A stretch of 64,000 nucleotides of DNA. Origin: Chaetoceros tenuissimus (Eukaryota; Bacillariophyta; Thalassiosirophyceae; Chaetocerotales; Chaetocerotaceae). This document shows, piece after piece, positions 44,250 to 53,925 of the stretch. Under the pieces are notes generated by a model. It was not told the origin of the DNA. It did not search any database and was given only the letters and a program-made list of their open reading frames with translations. The DNA lies in assembly GCA_021927905.1 (NCBI GenBank), contig BLLK01000057.1, positions 496,001 to 560,000 on the forward strand, written 5' to 3'. Numbering within the stretch: the first letter of the stretch is position 1; the number at the start of each line of letters is the position of its first letter. The position numbers were made by a program, and so were the translations under genes.

Positions 44250-45518
44250 GTGCTCCACGGTATTCGTATCCTCCTATCATCGTGGTGCTTGTTGATTTTT
44301 CCTCTTTTATTGAAATGGCTTCAAACAAAGGGCGGGAAAAGAGCCTTTTCAAAAGAATCTTCCAGTTGTGAATTTGATTCACATTGCTGTGTGATTGCTG
44401 CCTGGGATGGGTATCTAGATATTTTGAACTATCTATTAGATGCAAACCTGCCTTGTACACGCGAAGAGATATTTGAGAGTGCAGCTCAAGGTGGACAGCT
44501 TCAATGCCTAAAGTTGTTTCATAAAAATTGGAACCCTTGGCCCAGAAATGCAGAAGTCTATTATGATGCTATATTCGAAACTTTGACTAAAAACCGATTA
44601 GATTGCTTGCAATATCTTTGTGACATCGGCGCCCCTTTGGATACAGAAAACTTCTGTCCAATTGCAGCAAAATTCGGGTCTTTGGATTGTATCCGATATT
44701 TTCACCAGAAGAGATACCCATGGGATAAAGTGAGTTGTGAACAAGCTGCTGGTAATGGTCACCTGCACTGTTTGGTTTACCTCTGTAATAATGGCTGTCC
44801 TTGGTCACCCCAATGTATAGTTGAGGCTGTAAAATTCAACCGTGTTGATATCCTAAGATACCTCCATCTACATGGATGTTACTGGGAAAATTTACAAATG
44901 CATTGTCGCAATGCAATCGAACATGGATCTATTGACTGCCTCAAGTATCTGCACGAGGATGCTAACTGTGCTCTGGACAATACTGGCTTCTGTACCATAG
45001 CTGCTAGGAGAGGCAATGTAGAAATATTGACCTATCTTCGTGAAAACGGATGTGAATGGAATCAACGCGAATGCTGTAGAGTTGCCATTGAAGAAAACCA
45101 TTTCAAATGCTTGAAATTTCTCATCGAGAATGGATGCTCTATGGATGTCCATGCTGAGGAATGTTTTCGAATGGCAGTACGAGTCGGATCAGTTGAATGT
45201 TTTCAATACTTTCACGACAAAAAGTTTTCATGGAATGCAAGGTACTGTACTAGTGCATCTGTATCAAGATGGTGCGATTTGGATTGCCTCAAGTATCTTT
45301 TGGAGAATGGATTCAAGTTAGACTTAGACGAAGCAGATTATCTTGGCATCGTTGCAAGATGTCAAGATGCTGCTTATCATGAAAAAAACTGCTATCTTGA
45401 TAGATATTATTGTTATGGTGAAGGTATGATTGGAGCTTGGAAAGTCTTTAACAAACGTGATGAGGTTGGAGCCAAAGTAAAAGCGATTCTTCCTATGATT
45501 GCCAAAACGATACCATGA
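44250..45518 (+). CDS. Ankyrin-repeat protein, 5' end unresolved
   Basis: The frame is open from 44250 for 422 codons but has no ATG in its first two hundred residues, so the annotated start is only the frame limit. From about residue 45 there are ~11 repeats of the pattern xAAxxGxLxCLKYLxxNGCPW (for example AAGNGHLHCLVYLCNNGCPW and AARRGNVEILTYLRENGCEW), the short ankyrin form frequent in diatoms. An ATG at 44315 (MASNKGREKSLFKRIFQ) lies in another frame and stops after 18 codons. Either a small intron or a single frameshift near 44360-44375 would link it to the repeats. The product probably binds proteins. It is divergent from the F-box/ankyrin gene, with which it may form one functional locus. 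Confidence 0.65.
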   Translation: MLHGIRILLSSWCLLIFPLLLKWLQTKGGKRAFSKESSSCEFDSHCCVIAAWDGYLDILNYLLDANLPCTREEIFESAAQGGQLQCLKLFHKNWNPWPRNAEVYYDAIFETLTKNRLDCLQYLCDIGAPLDTENFCPIAAKFGSLDCIRYFHQKRYPWDKVSCEQAAGNGHLHCLVYLCNNGCPWSPQCIVEAVKFNRVDILRYLHLHGCYWENLQMHCRNAIEHGSIDCLKYLHEDANCALDNTGFCTIAARRGNVEILTYLRENGCEWNQRECCRVAIEENHFKCLKFLIENGCSMDVHAEECFRMAVRVGSVECFQYFHDKKFSWNARYCTSASVSRWCDLDCLKYLLENGFKLDLDEADYLGIVARCQDAAYHEKNCYLDRYYCYGEGMIGAWKVFNKRDEVGAKVKAILPMIAKTIP

Positions 45519-46356
45519 AAAGATGAGCACTTTTTAGGAGCTTGTTTATAAAAATAACAATACTCTTTTCATTAAATAGATACTACACCTGTTTCCGTTC
45601 TGTGCCAGTCTACTAGCTGGAGTCGTTGCAACAATCATTGCGCACGTATTTATTTCTTGTGAAAAATATCACGAACCTTATTTCTACTTTTATGGACATG
45701 GACAATCCAATATAAAAGTTTACAGTAGCATGGTGAGATAGCAAAAATTGAGTACAAATGGCAAATTGACCATCTATTCAAGAGCATCAACAATGGTGAA
45801 GAATATGCTCTCCCTCAACTTTGTGCAAGGATGCCGCTATTGGCGTGACTCCAGCTCAATATCTCGAGGCCAATCCATTCAGCAATGTTGATATTGTTGA
45901 CCTAGATGAGCTCAGTTTTTGTAGAAGATACGTTCAAGAGATGATGGGAGAAGTCTAGGTTTTTGTTTGGTTGTCTTTGGTACTTCAACCTCTGTTGGGC
46001 ATTCATTGATGAAACTAAATATATACCATAATAATTGTAAAGTCGATAATACCTTAATTTGTTCCAATTCCAAGAATATAAATTCTAGTGCTTCTGGATT
46101 TATTTACTTCTTACTTCATCAAGAGGAATAAGTCATTCACTACAATGGTAGATCACTTAAGCAGGTGTCTTAGCATCATAATTTCAAACAGTTGGTAAGC
46201 ATAAAGTTCTAGAAAAGAGTTTCTACTTCTTTTGTCGACATCAGTATATATCAACATAAGACCAATATCTATCTGTAAATGCTCAAACAGGAGAAAGTGG
46301 ATTCTCTCCTCTTTTGAAGCACATTCGTCATCCAACTCAGTGTTTCTAATTCAGTA
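45519..46356. other. Spacer containing LRR_5 remnant 2
   Basis: Apart from the remnant at 45732-45958, this stretch shows no gene. A 60-codon minus frame at 46153-46335 has no recognisable domain. Confidence 0.35.
45732..45958 (+). pseudogene. LRR_5 protein C-terminal remnant 2
   Basis: It starts GGTGAGATAGCAAAAATTGAG, like remnant 1, and reads SINNGEEYALPQLCAR. It has lost about 80 bases and continues as AIGVTPAQYLEANP to RYVQEMMGEV and TAG. The internal deletion and the absence of upstream repeats make it a pseudogene. Together with remnant 1 it brackets the F-box/ankyrin and ankyrin gene pair in direct orientation. Confidence 0.75.
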
Positions 46357-46602
46357 TTATACTTGCACATTTCTAATGAAACAAAGAGCATCATTATAAT
46401 TCCATCCCTTTGTAATGATATCTGGGTCAAAGATAGATAGCACATTTTTGTATCCTAATCCAATCTTCTCCTCAAGTTGTCGAGTTATAGTTTCATTGCC
46501 AAACAAGTCATGCTTCTCCCCAACAAGCAATCTTGAAATATTATCAAAGTATCGAAGCTGCTCTGAAATGTGCAAGAACCATCCTCTTTGACGCACAGAC
46601 AT
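46357..46602 (-). CDS. Hypothetical small protein or gene fragment
   Basis: A frame from ATG 46602 (MSVRQRGWFLHISEQLRYFD) encodes 81 aa with ordinary composition and predicted helices. The longer frame to 46650 lacks an ATG. I recognise no domain or paralogue in the window. It could be the last exon of a longer gene or a relic. Confidence 0.25.
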   Translation of the reverse strand: MSVRQRGWFLHISEQLRYFDNISRLLVGEKHDLFGNETITRQLEEKIGLGYKNVLSIFDPDIITKGWNYNDALCFIRNVQV

Positions 46603-46650
46603 TAACTGGCTAAGTGAATATCCTTCCCTCTTTGAATAATCTTCCGACAA

Positions 46651-48953
46651 ATTCTTCTTGCTTGATCATTTTGGTGTGCGGAAAAAGATAACTTGCATGG
46701 AGAGGATCAATGTCTCCCTTTTTAGATCCATTCAAACTAGTACGTGAACTCTATTTGAAACCTCCTAAATGATAATATTCAATCTCCATCTCTTTCCTCT
46801 ACGTGTTTCCAGATCTAATATTCTCACTGAAGAAGTTAATTGCTGATTGATACCTCAGTAACCTACAGCAAAAGTCCGAACCTGTTGAATTGTATTATCT
46901 GCAGACCAAGGTATGTGCGAGAAGTAGCATCTATTCACCGCGACATTTCTCACTAAGTTTTGATTGTTAGGAGCACAAGAACAGTAACAAGCATTCTTTC
47001 TACTGATTTCCTTCGAAATGAAAGCTTGATCCATTTTATAGCATTATTACAACACTCATTGATGCCTGTATCAAAAATGCATGTTCTCCCCCAATGGTTT
47101 GAATACTAGAACAAGAGTTCTCGTGTAAGTTGAGTGAAGAAATTGCTCTGACAAAACGCCTTTTGATGAATTCTTGAAATCTGTCCTAGACAAATAAGGA
47201 CTATGTAGAATTTGGAATGCATGTCGGGAGCAAGATCTTGATATCAAAATCACTTGCTTTGCCATTCTTTTTACAATTTACTCCCGATCCCTACATTGAC
47301 AAGCGGAAACTTTGCAAATATTCAAACTGTGACTTTGGCTGAATCTGAAATTTAACAAAAAGCAAGTGCCATTGATTTGAAAGGCAGTCTCCATCATTCA
47401 ATTAGTTCGAAAATATTGCCGATCTGATATGTTTCGGAAAGAAATTTCTTGATTTAGTATAAAATCCTCTTAAATCACACAAGAGCATCACTCAAACCGA
47501 GTCTATTCGATGATTTTATTTCAGGTGAAGGTAAAGGAGAGGCAGCGCTTCTCTGGCTTCTTATGGCAAAATATCTGAAGAGGGCTGACATGTGAAAGTC
47601 TGAATGAAAATTTCTAGTTTTGGAAATTTCATCTCCTTTTTTTGACTCGACTACAAGTCACATGCTGTGCCCCGACCTAACCTTCCGATGCGTTAATGAT
47701 GATGACTAGATGATGACTAGCAAAGTTTTACTGCCATACAAATATTGTTGTTGTTTCGTTGTGTTGTTTTGATGTTTGTTTGTTGTCTTTTTCTTACTTT
47801 CAGTGGCTGGGAGCGGCGCCGCTCCTCTTCGTCCCCTAATGCTAGCTAATTGAGCTCTTAGATAGCTAGCTTCAATACACGTAAGTACTCGTAGTATTTC
47901 GGAGAAATAGTTTTTGGAATTGTCGCAATAAAAACTCATTTCAATTTGTCAAAAATGTTCTATTGTGGCAAGTTGAATCTATAAGAGGAAGTGAGAAAAA
48001 GAAAAGCAATAGTGTGAGAAAGAGAAAAGCGTATGGGCAAATGCACAAGCAGTGTGTATGATGAACAGCTGTAATTTTACTACTTGTTTTATTGGCAGTC
48101 AATCATACAAAACAAGTACGTACCTTTATTCGGAGAAATACCGTAGAAAGGAATTGTCGCAATAAAATCTCATTTCATATTGTCAAAAATACTCGCGTTC
48201 TTTTGGAGCTACGGAGTGGCAAGTTGAATCTATATGAAAAAGAGCGAAAAAGAAATGCTATAGGGGCTGCTCACTAAACTCTAAATGGCAATGTACAAGT
48301 AGTGTGTACGATAAACAGCTGTATTTTTATTACATAATAGCATCTTACCAAAAAGGAGTATCACTACTCCTTTCCCTTAAATTTCGTTGAAACAAAATAC
48401 CAAAACTCTCAATTGTTTGTTTTATTGGCAGTCAACCACTTCAAGTTACTGATCCTTGTGGTTGAAAGGATGAAACTCTTTGTGCACGTAGCATGTATCA
48501 CAAAAGTCATATTTCGATGTTGCTGGCATACGCATTCTTCTATCATACATGCAGTTCATCATTCATGAAAGCTTTAACTTTCACTTCCTTCACTACTTAC
48601 CAAACTGAATCTGTTGATATTAACTAGCATTAGCAATTCAATTGTAAAGCATTCACTTCTCAAATTCGAAAAAGATTTGATTCCAAAGCTTGGAAGAAAA
48701 TTGAAACGAGCAACAGTCCATCAAAACAAAAAAAACATGAAATATTCTTCAAGGTACAAGTACACTGATTTTATTTTATTAGGAATATTTTTACAGTTTC
48801 TTTGGGACGTGGAAGCAATAAAAGAAACGAGAATATGAGTTCGACATCTCTCAGAGGAAGTTGCGGTATCATGGTGAGTGTTTATACAGTTTCTTGAAGC
48901 ATCAATAGATCATCGAAACAACACTGGTACATGAAATGCTCGAGTAGGTTTCT
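46651..48953. other. Long spacer with a tandem duplication
   Basis: 2.3 kb of AT-rich DNA without a recognisable gene. Its one visible structure is the duplicated segment at 47880-48440. A G/C-rich GGAGCGGCGCCGCTCC palindrome occurs at 47809-47824, just inside the spacer. Confidence 0.45.
47880..48440. repeat. Imperfect tandem duplication
   Basis: The two halves share, in order: CGGAGAAATA, GGAATTGTCGCAATAAAA, ATTGTCAAAAAT, GGCAAGTTGAATCTATA, AGTGTGTA, AACAGCTGTA and TTTTATTGGCAGTCAA. Half 1 is about 47899-48107 and half 2 about 48138-48434. Half 2 is longer because of a ~90-base insertion before TTTTATTGGCAGTCAA. Confidence 0.8.
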
Positions 48954-49283
48954 CTACACATCTTCGATATGAGTCTCTTTCAACTCCGAATGCAAACGCA
49001 AAAGACCTTCGGAGATCTTGTTATGATCGAGAAATTTACCGAAAAATTTTCTTTTGAAGATACCAGTTGCATTGACAGCACTCCAGAAGCAATCTCGGAA
49101 CTTTTCATCAGTATATAGTCTCTTGTAAATAGATGTCATTGCAGCAGCGCACTTGTATGAAGTCATATCGAGGCCCTGTGGGAAGGAGTTCAGCAACTCC
49201 TCGTCTTCTTTACAGAACTGAGGCCACTTGATCTTGACAATTTTGTTGACCATGCTTTTGGAACATACAATATTGATCAACAT
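48954..49283 (-). CDS. Small TGIF-box protein
   Basis: The frame from ATG 49283 encodes 109 aa. KIKWPQFCKEDEELLNSFPQG aligns with EWNKICKDK...LPTIPE of the cassette Cys-rich protein, and the stretch AMTSIYKRLYTDEKFRDCFW, ATGIFKRKFF with its FWVAVKNTGIFSPKFF motif. It is the closest solo form of that domain and is more complete than 38577-38870. It has no Cys cluster. The sharing of both halves across three loci shows that the domain spans about 90 residues. The function is unknown. Confidence 0.55.
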   Translation of the reverse strand: MLINIVCSKSMVNKIVKIKWPQFCKEDEELLNSFPQGLDMTSYKCAAAMTSIYKRLYTDEKFRDCFWSAVNATGIFKRKFFGKFLDHNKISEGLLRLHSELKETHIEDV

Positions 49284-49782
49284 CAAAACGTTACAAGTAT
49301 TGCTGAGACTATGATATGATGATATGTATGTTTTCCATCACATCGTGTTGCTGCAGATCTTCTTGCTAGGTATGCTCTGCTTTGTGCTTCGCGCTCTGAT
49401 TTTTAAACTGAAAGAAGGGCGGGAACTGTTCCATCTTAGACAAGTCGTATTCAATCTTAGCTAGAAGTAACAGAAGAAGAGTGGGAGTGATTTATGTGTG
49501 AGAGGGATGAATGCCTATGAAAGTTCTTTCAAAAGTGTAAGACATGAGATAAGAATCAAATCGAATCGAATCGAATCGAATCGAATCGAATCGAATCATC
49601 TTTTGATATCTACTATCTTGACATGGATAGGTCCTTTTACGTCATTGTAGTACAAGGAACATGTCCAGACACATCATCTTTCATCATCCATCTTCGCAAA
49701 TCACTTTACGACGGGAGAGTGTATTTTATTCATAAAATCTTTCGAAATAAATCACTCCTTCAATTACAATTCATAGTGTTCA
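49284..49782. other. Spacer upstream of the LRR_5 gene
   Basis: This stretch holds the GAATC microsatellite and, from 49728, sequence shared with the upstream region of the other LRR_5 gene. No gene is seen. Confidence 0.4.
49557..49597. repeat. (GAATC)n microsatellite
   Basis: About eight pentamers of AATCG/GAATC in a row with one interruption at the left end (AATCAAATCG). A shorter run of the same unit lies near 38099-38118. Confidence 0.9.
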
Positions 49783-50598
49783 ATGAAGTTACAAATTTCA
49801 ACAGAAGAGTGGCAAGAGATTGAAAGGATGGGACCTGGCGTCCGTGAATACAAGGGATTGAAAACTCTCTTTTACAACGGAGAGCGACTTTGGGACGGAA
49901 TTAATGATGTCTGTCTCGTCCATAGCAAAGAAGAAAGAGATTCATGGCAAGCCATAATTGTTCTTCCCGGAGTTGAAGTGATTCCTTCCTCTACTTTCAC
50001 TGAATGCAAGAATGTCAAGACCGTCATTATGACCGATTCTATCAACATGGTTGGACATTGTGCTTTCGAGAAATGCAAGAGCCTTGTTTTCATCAAATTC
50101 TCAAGAAACCTCGGATGCATTGGATGGAGTGCATTCAAGCTTTGTATTTCACTGAAATCGATCTTCATTCCGTCATCCTGTAGAGAGATTATTGATTTCG
50201 CATTTGCTAGTTGCATAAAGTTACGAATTTTGAGTATACCTCAGCATACACAACTTGCAGTCGGTGTCTTTCATGGAGCAGCTTTTACTACAAAGTCTCC
50301 ATTTGAAATTGATAGCAACGGATTTTATGATTTATTCATCGATGGTTCAATGAAAGAATGGATTCGTTCCATCAACAATGAAGAAAAGTATACCCTTCAT
50401 CGTCTTTGCTGCTCTCATGTTCTTGAAATGAATGACATTCAAACCTTTGTAGAAAGGGAAGGTCTTCGGACTATGACGGTAAAGAACTCGATTGGTGTCA
50501 CACCTTCGGAATACCTCGAAGCAAATCCTTATCTGAAAGTCAAAGTGAAACAGATTATCAATTACTTTATTTTGCGCAAGATGGGTGAGCTGGTGTAA
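49783..50598 (+). CDS. LRR_5 (BspA-like) leucine-rich repeat protein
   Basis: Single-exon gene, 271 aa, from ATG 49783 (MKLQISTEEWQEIERMGPGV). It is the duplicate of 35629-36468. The LRR_5 repeats (VIIVLPG-type strand, FTECKNVKTVIMTDSINMVG, SLVFIKFSRNLGCIGWSAF, IFIPSSCREIIDFAFASC) are followed by the WIRSINNEEKYTLHRLC and IGVTPSEYLEANPYLK module, ending MGELV. The C-terminal 90 residues are nearly identical to the duplicate, whereas the N-terminal loop (GINDVCLVHSKEERDSW) differs more. Both copies are intact. The cellular role is unknown. Confidence 0.9.
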   Translation: MKLQISTEEWQEIERMGPGVREYKGLKTLFYNGERLWDGINDVCLVHSKEERDSWQAIIVLPGVEVIPSSTFTECKNVKTVIMTDSINMVGHCAFEKCKSLVFIKFSRNLGCIGWSAFKLCISLKSIFIPSSCREIIDFAFASCIKLRILSIPQHTQLAVGVFHGAAFTTKSPFEIDSNGFYDLFIDGSMKEWIRSINNEEKYTLHRLCCSHVLEMNDIQTFVEREGLRTMTVKNSIGVTPSEYLEANPYLKVKVKQIINYFILRKMGELV

Positions 50599-51264
50599 TA
50601 ATAGAAAGTTCTTCAATAATCACTATTACATAGAATAAAAATATAAGTTCCTGTCTATTATTAAAATAACAATGATCTCGAATATGTAATGTCTGAACAT
50701 TTTACAAAAACTTTGTCGGTGCTATGAATACAACCAATCCCCGACTTCTACTTCACTCCGGTACCAATGGCTCTTTTCGACATCAAACCTTTAGCGTCAA
50801 GCATTGGTATGGAATGAATCTAGCCTCGCTATAATCTATCACAGATTCAGAGTATTCTACATTACAATCAGGGCAGTCTTGTAAAATACAGCCACCTTGG
50901 TCCCAATTCAGTTAGCTGTGTTGTACTCGTCAAGGCAACATACTTTGTTCTCCAGTTTTAAGCGGAGATAAGCTAGCTACTGAAGGAGAGCAGAGTGAGC
51001 CCATAGTGGTTCTTATCTATTCTATAATCATTAGTTTTAGAGGTAAGGTAGTTTTAGTCAAGAATGTTAATGATAGTATTCGAACAGAAAGGTCTAAGGG
51101 TAAATCACATCCATGCTACAGAAAAACTTATATACTACTATGTTTCTTCGTTACTTCGTTATTGGTATGAGCTGTGTCTCACTGAAACGTATTCAATACA
51201 TTCAATCATAAACTTTTTTAACATCTGAGCAGCCTAAATGCAAAGATGTAGCAATGTTCAAGGT
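50599..51264. other. Spacer, right half of the LRR_5 duplication unit
   Basis: Bases 50599-50965 are duplicated from or with 36469-36840. The remaining ~300 bases show no gene and form the 3' flank of the MYND gene. Confidence 0.5.
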
Positions 51265-52545
51265 TCAATTCTTGGTTTTGGAGTATTGCAAATCAAACTT
51301 CGCAAACTGCCACTGAAAACTTGGTGGTTTGAACATAAGAAGTGCTGCCATCATGTTACTTTGACTTGCGCTCACCAAATTTTCCGGTTTCAAAAACATC
51401 AAGGGCCCATCTTCCTCAAAGCGAACAGCTACTCGACCTTCTTCGTTCAGGGAATCTCCTTCTACAAGTGCTGGGTGGTGGTTAAGAAGCTGCCCCTGCG
51501 GAGTAATGAGGTCTTTTGCAAAGACCCACTCACCGTCATGAAATGGAGATATTTTTTGTTCATATTCGCTGATTGTTCGAGTAAGGATTGAAGACCAATT
51601 GATCCTTAGGAAATATTGCTCATAACGCTCACGAAGTTGCAAACAGTTCTCAAACAAAACCAAAATAAACTGGTGTGAATCAGTTGCATTGGCGAAATCT
51701 TGATTACATCTCTGTTCTAATGCAATATCCATACAACTGTAGAAACCTTTATGAATTCTACCTGTGTGAAGAAGGATATTAAAGAATTCCACTTTATAAA
51801 GAAGAGAACAATTAAACACTCGATCATCTTCATCTTCATCTTCTGTATTCAAATAGATCATATTGAATGTAAGTGTCTTCAATAATTTCCATATTGCCAT
51901 AAATTTTTTGTGATTCAATACCCAATTAGCAGTAAATGCTGCTGGTCCAGTGTGCATAGTGTCGACGAATAATGAGATAATACCACTGAGAACTATATGG
52001 TCTTGAGGTCTAATTGTGTTTCCCCAGATAACATGAATGAAGCATTCTACTCCTTGTTCGAGAAGTCGGGAAGCCTTTACCTTGTCCTTGTTCTGATCCA
52101 TTTCAATTATGCCTTGACTAAGAAACCAATGAGGGTTCTGGGGATTCTTAAGGACCCCTTTTCTACAAATCCTTGAGGCGGTGTTATATTTACGGCTCTT
52201 CATGGCTACATGTAATTTCCCTATTTTGGAAGTCTCATTGCTTCCTCTTGCAAATTGAAGTCGTCTTGAAGTAGCCTCCAAACTACGTTCCTCACTCTCC
52301 TTACTGAAGCGAACATGCTTAGTTTTGTGATCTTTCCAGTCAGCTTTGAAACATTCTTGGCAACAATATGGATATGGATCCATGTTCAGTTTTTTACATA
52401 TTGGACAGACTTTGAACTCGCAGTCTGGATTCTCTTCCTTGCCGCATCTACTGCATGTTACTTTGAAGCATTCCATGATATTTGTTTTTATATGTATTGC
52501 CTTTTTGCTGGATCTGCAGTTAAATGTATTTGGATTATGTTCCAT
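51265..52545 (-). CDS. MYND-type zinc finger protein
   Basis: The frame from ATG 52545 encodes 426 aa; an internal ATG at 52476 (MECFKVTCSRCGKEE) is an equally likely start because it places the finger at the N-terminus, as I recall for family members. The finger is CSRC...CPIC...YCCQECFKADWKDHKTKH, the MYND spacing with a final His in place of Cys. A ~100-residue helical region follows (KLHVAMKSRKYNTASRICRK) that looks TPR-like. The C-terminus contains the segment WVFAKDLITPQGQLLNHHPA. Such proteins are common in Chaetoceros; MYND fingers bind proline-rich peptides, but a specific partner cannot be given. It is divergent from the BTB gene, 212 bases away. Confidence 0.85.
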   Translation of the reverse strand: MEHNPNTFNCRSSKKAIHIKTNIMECFKVTCSRCGKEENPDCEFKVCPICKKLNMDPYPYCCQECFKADWKDHKTKHVRFSKESEERSLEATSRRLQFARGSNETSKIGKLHVAMKSRKYNTASRICRKGVLKNPQNPHWFLSQGIIEMDQNKDKVKASRLLEQGVECFIHVIWGNTIRPQDHIVLSGIISLFVDTMHTGPAAFTANWVLNHKKFMAIWKLLKTLTFNMIYLNTEDEDEDDRVFNCSLLYKVEFFNILLHTGRIHKGFYSCMDIALEQRCNQDFANATDSHQFILVLFENCLQLRERYEQYFLRINWSSILTRTISEYEQKISPFHDGEWVFAKDLITPQGQLLNHHPALVEGDSLNEEGRVAVRFEEDGPLMFLKPENLVSASQSNMMAALLMFKPPSFQWQFAKFDLQYSKTKN

Positions 52546-52757
52546 CAAGCAAATTTCTATGATATTTCAAGTCCTCGTATTTTTTCCAAAAAGTGGGCGG
52601 GCTTTTTCATTCTTGCTGTGAATCGCCTGTGTCTCTGAATTTTCAGTCTTGGCCACCTTTTTGTCATACAAATTAGAGCGCGCGAAGCACAGCAAGGAGC
52701 ACTGTTCATTCACTTCTTTCAAAAAATCAAAAGCTTCCTCTTCATATAGCACTTAAT

Positions 52758-53450
52758 ATGGCTCCTTCTACTTCTAGTACAATCACGTTTAACGTGGGTG
52801 GCACAATTTACAAAGCATCCAAGACCCTCCTTGAGAAGTTCCCAGGATCCCTACTTGAACGCTGTGCATCCAAAACTTGGAATGAAGGAGGTGATGAAGT
52901 GTTCATTGAAGGTGATGGAACTAGATTTCGCCAGGTCTTGGACTACATGCGTCATGGTAAGGTAACTCTTCCAAGAGGTGAGAGTACTGCTTCATTCTTG
53001 ACCGAGTTGAAATACTATGGCATCGAATACGACAAGGATATGATTATCAACAGTGATTATTTCTATTTACCAAACATCAAGAAAGTTGCTGACTCCATCA
53101 CTGAAGCAAACCAACAAAAGAAGCTCGAATTCCTTGTGTCTACTATTGCTACAGACGCTATGAAAAAAACAGGCATTCATATTCTTGGAAATAATCATGG
53201 TGATGAAAAAGCTGCATATACAATCACTTATGATATTAAAAATGTAACTAGTGATGATCAGTATGAATGTATGGAAGAAGGTTATATTGCAAAATTGTTA
53301 CATCAAAATTATGATCAAGTTCAAATGACTCGTATCATCAAAAGGGTCAATGATATCATTGCGAGAGCAGGTCTCAAAGTTATAGACATTGAAGGAGATC
53401 ATTATGATTGCTGTGAAGTGAAATTCACTGTAAAGATCATATTTCGTTGA
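52758..53450 (+). CDS. BTB/POZ (potassium-channel T1-type) domain protein
   Basis: Intronless, 230 aa, starting MAPSTSSTITFNVGGTIYKA. Residues ~8-100 form a T1-type BTB domain: FNVGGTIYKASKTLLEKFPG, then FIEGDGTRFRQVLDYMRHGK and LKYYGIEY. There are no membrane segments, so it is a soluble BTB protein of the KCTD-like type rather than a channel. The C-terminal 120 residues form an alpha/beta domain of unknown role. KCTD-like proteins oligomerise and often serve as cullin-3 adaptors; that is family knowledge and is not shown here. A paralogue lies at 57271-57939. Confidence 0.88.
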   Translation: MAPSTSSTITFNVGGTIYKASKTLLEKFPGSLLERCASKTWNEGGDEVFIEGDGTRFRQVLDYMRHGKVTLPRGESTASFLTELKYYGIEYDKDMIINSDYFYLPNIKKVADSITEANQQKKLEFLVSTIATDAMKKTGIHILGNNHGDEKAAYTITYDIKNVTSDDQYECMEEGYIAKLLHQNYDQVQMTRIIKRVNDIIARAGLKVIDIEGDHYDCCEVKFTVKIIFR

Positions 53451-53925
53451 ATTTAATTATTTTTTCAAGAAGAATGCTTTGAAAATGTCGCTGACAAACA
53501 AGCTTTTCTAATTATAAATTATTGCTTAGACTTTTTCTTTTTACTCTTTCTTTTCTCCCCTGATTTCCGTTTTTGCTTTTACTAGATTCAACAGATTTAC
53601 TAGGTTTCTGCATAGCTGCATTATTCTATTCTATATAAGATGTTTTATATTGAGAATTCTTACCCTGGCACATAGGGAATCTTCAATGCGCACTCACCGG
53701 ACATCATTGGGCGTAGCCGTTAAAAAACAGTAATCATTTCATGACGTCACAAAGACATCACACCAAATTTGATGGTAGAATAGCTAATTACCTCAAAACA
53801 AACTGAGGAGGTTTTAGAGAGACTGTTTACGTAAGTAGTTATTGTTGTTTGTTGTAATATCGGTACAAGTATTGCCAACAATGTTCAGCAACCTCCGAGT
53901 AATATGAGCATGAAATTATCAACCA
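53451..53925. other. Spacer, no gene seen
   Basis: 475 bases with AT-rich 3' flanks of two convergent genes. I see no repeat or gene. Confidence 0.4.

Noticed and set aside
47809-47824. A GGAGCGGCGCCGCTCC palindrome
   Set aside because: It is a perfect palindrome but isolated, with no T-run or gene end beside it; nothing supports a terminator or binding site.
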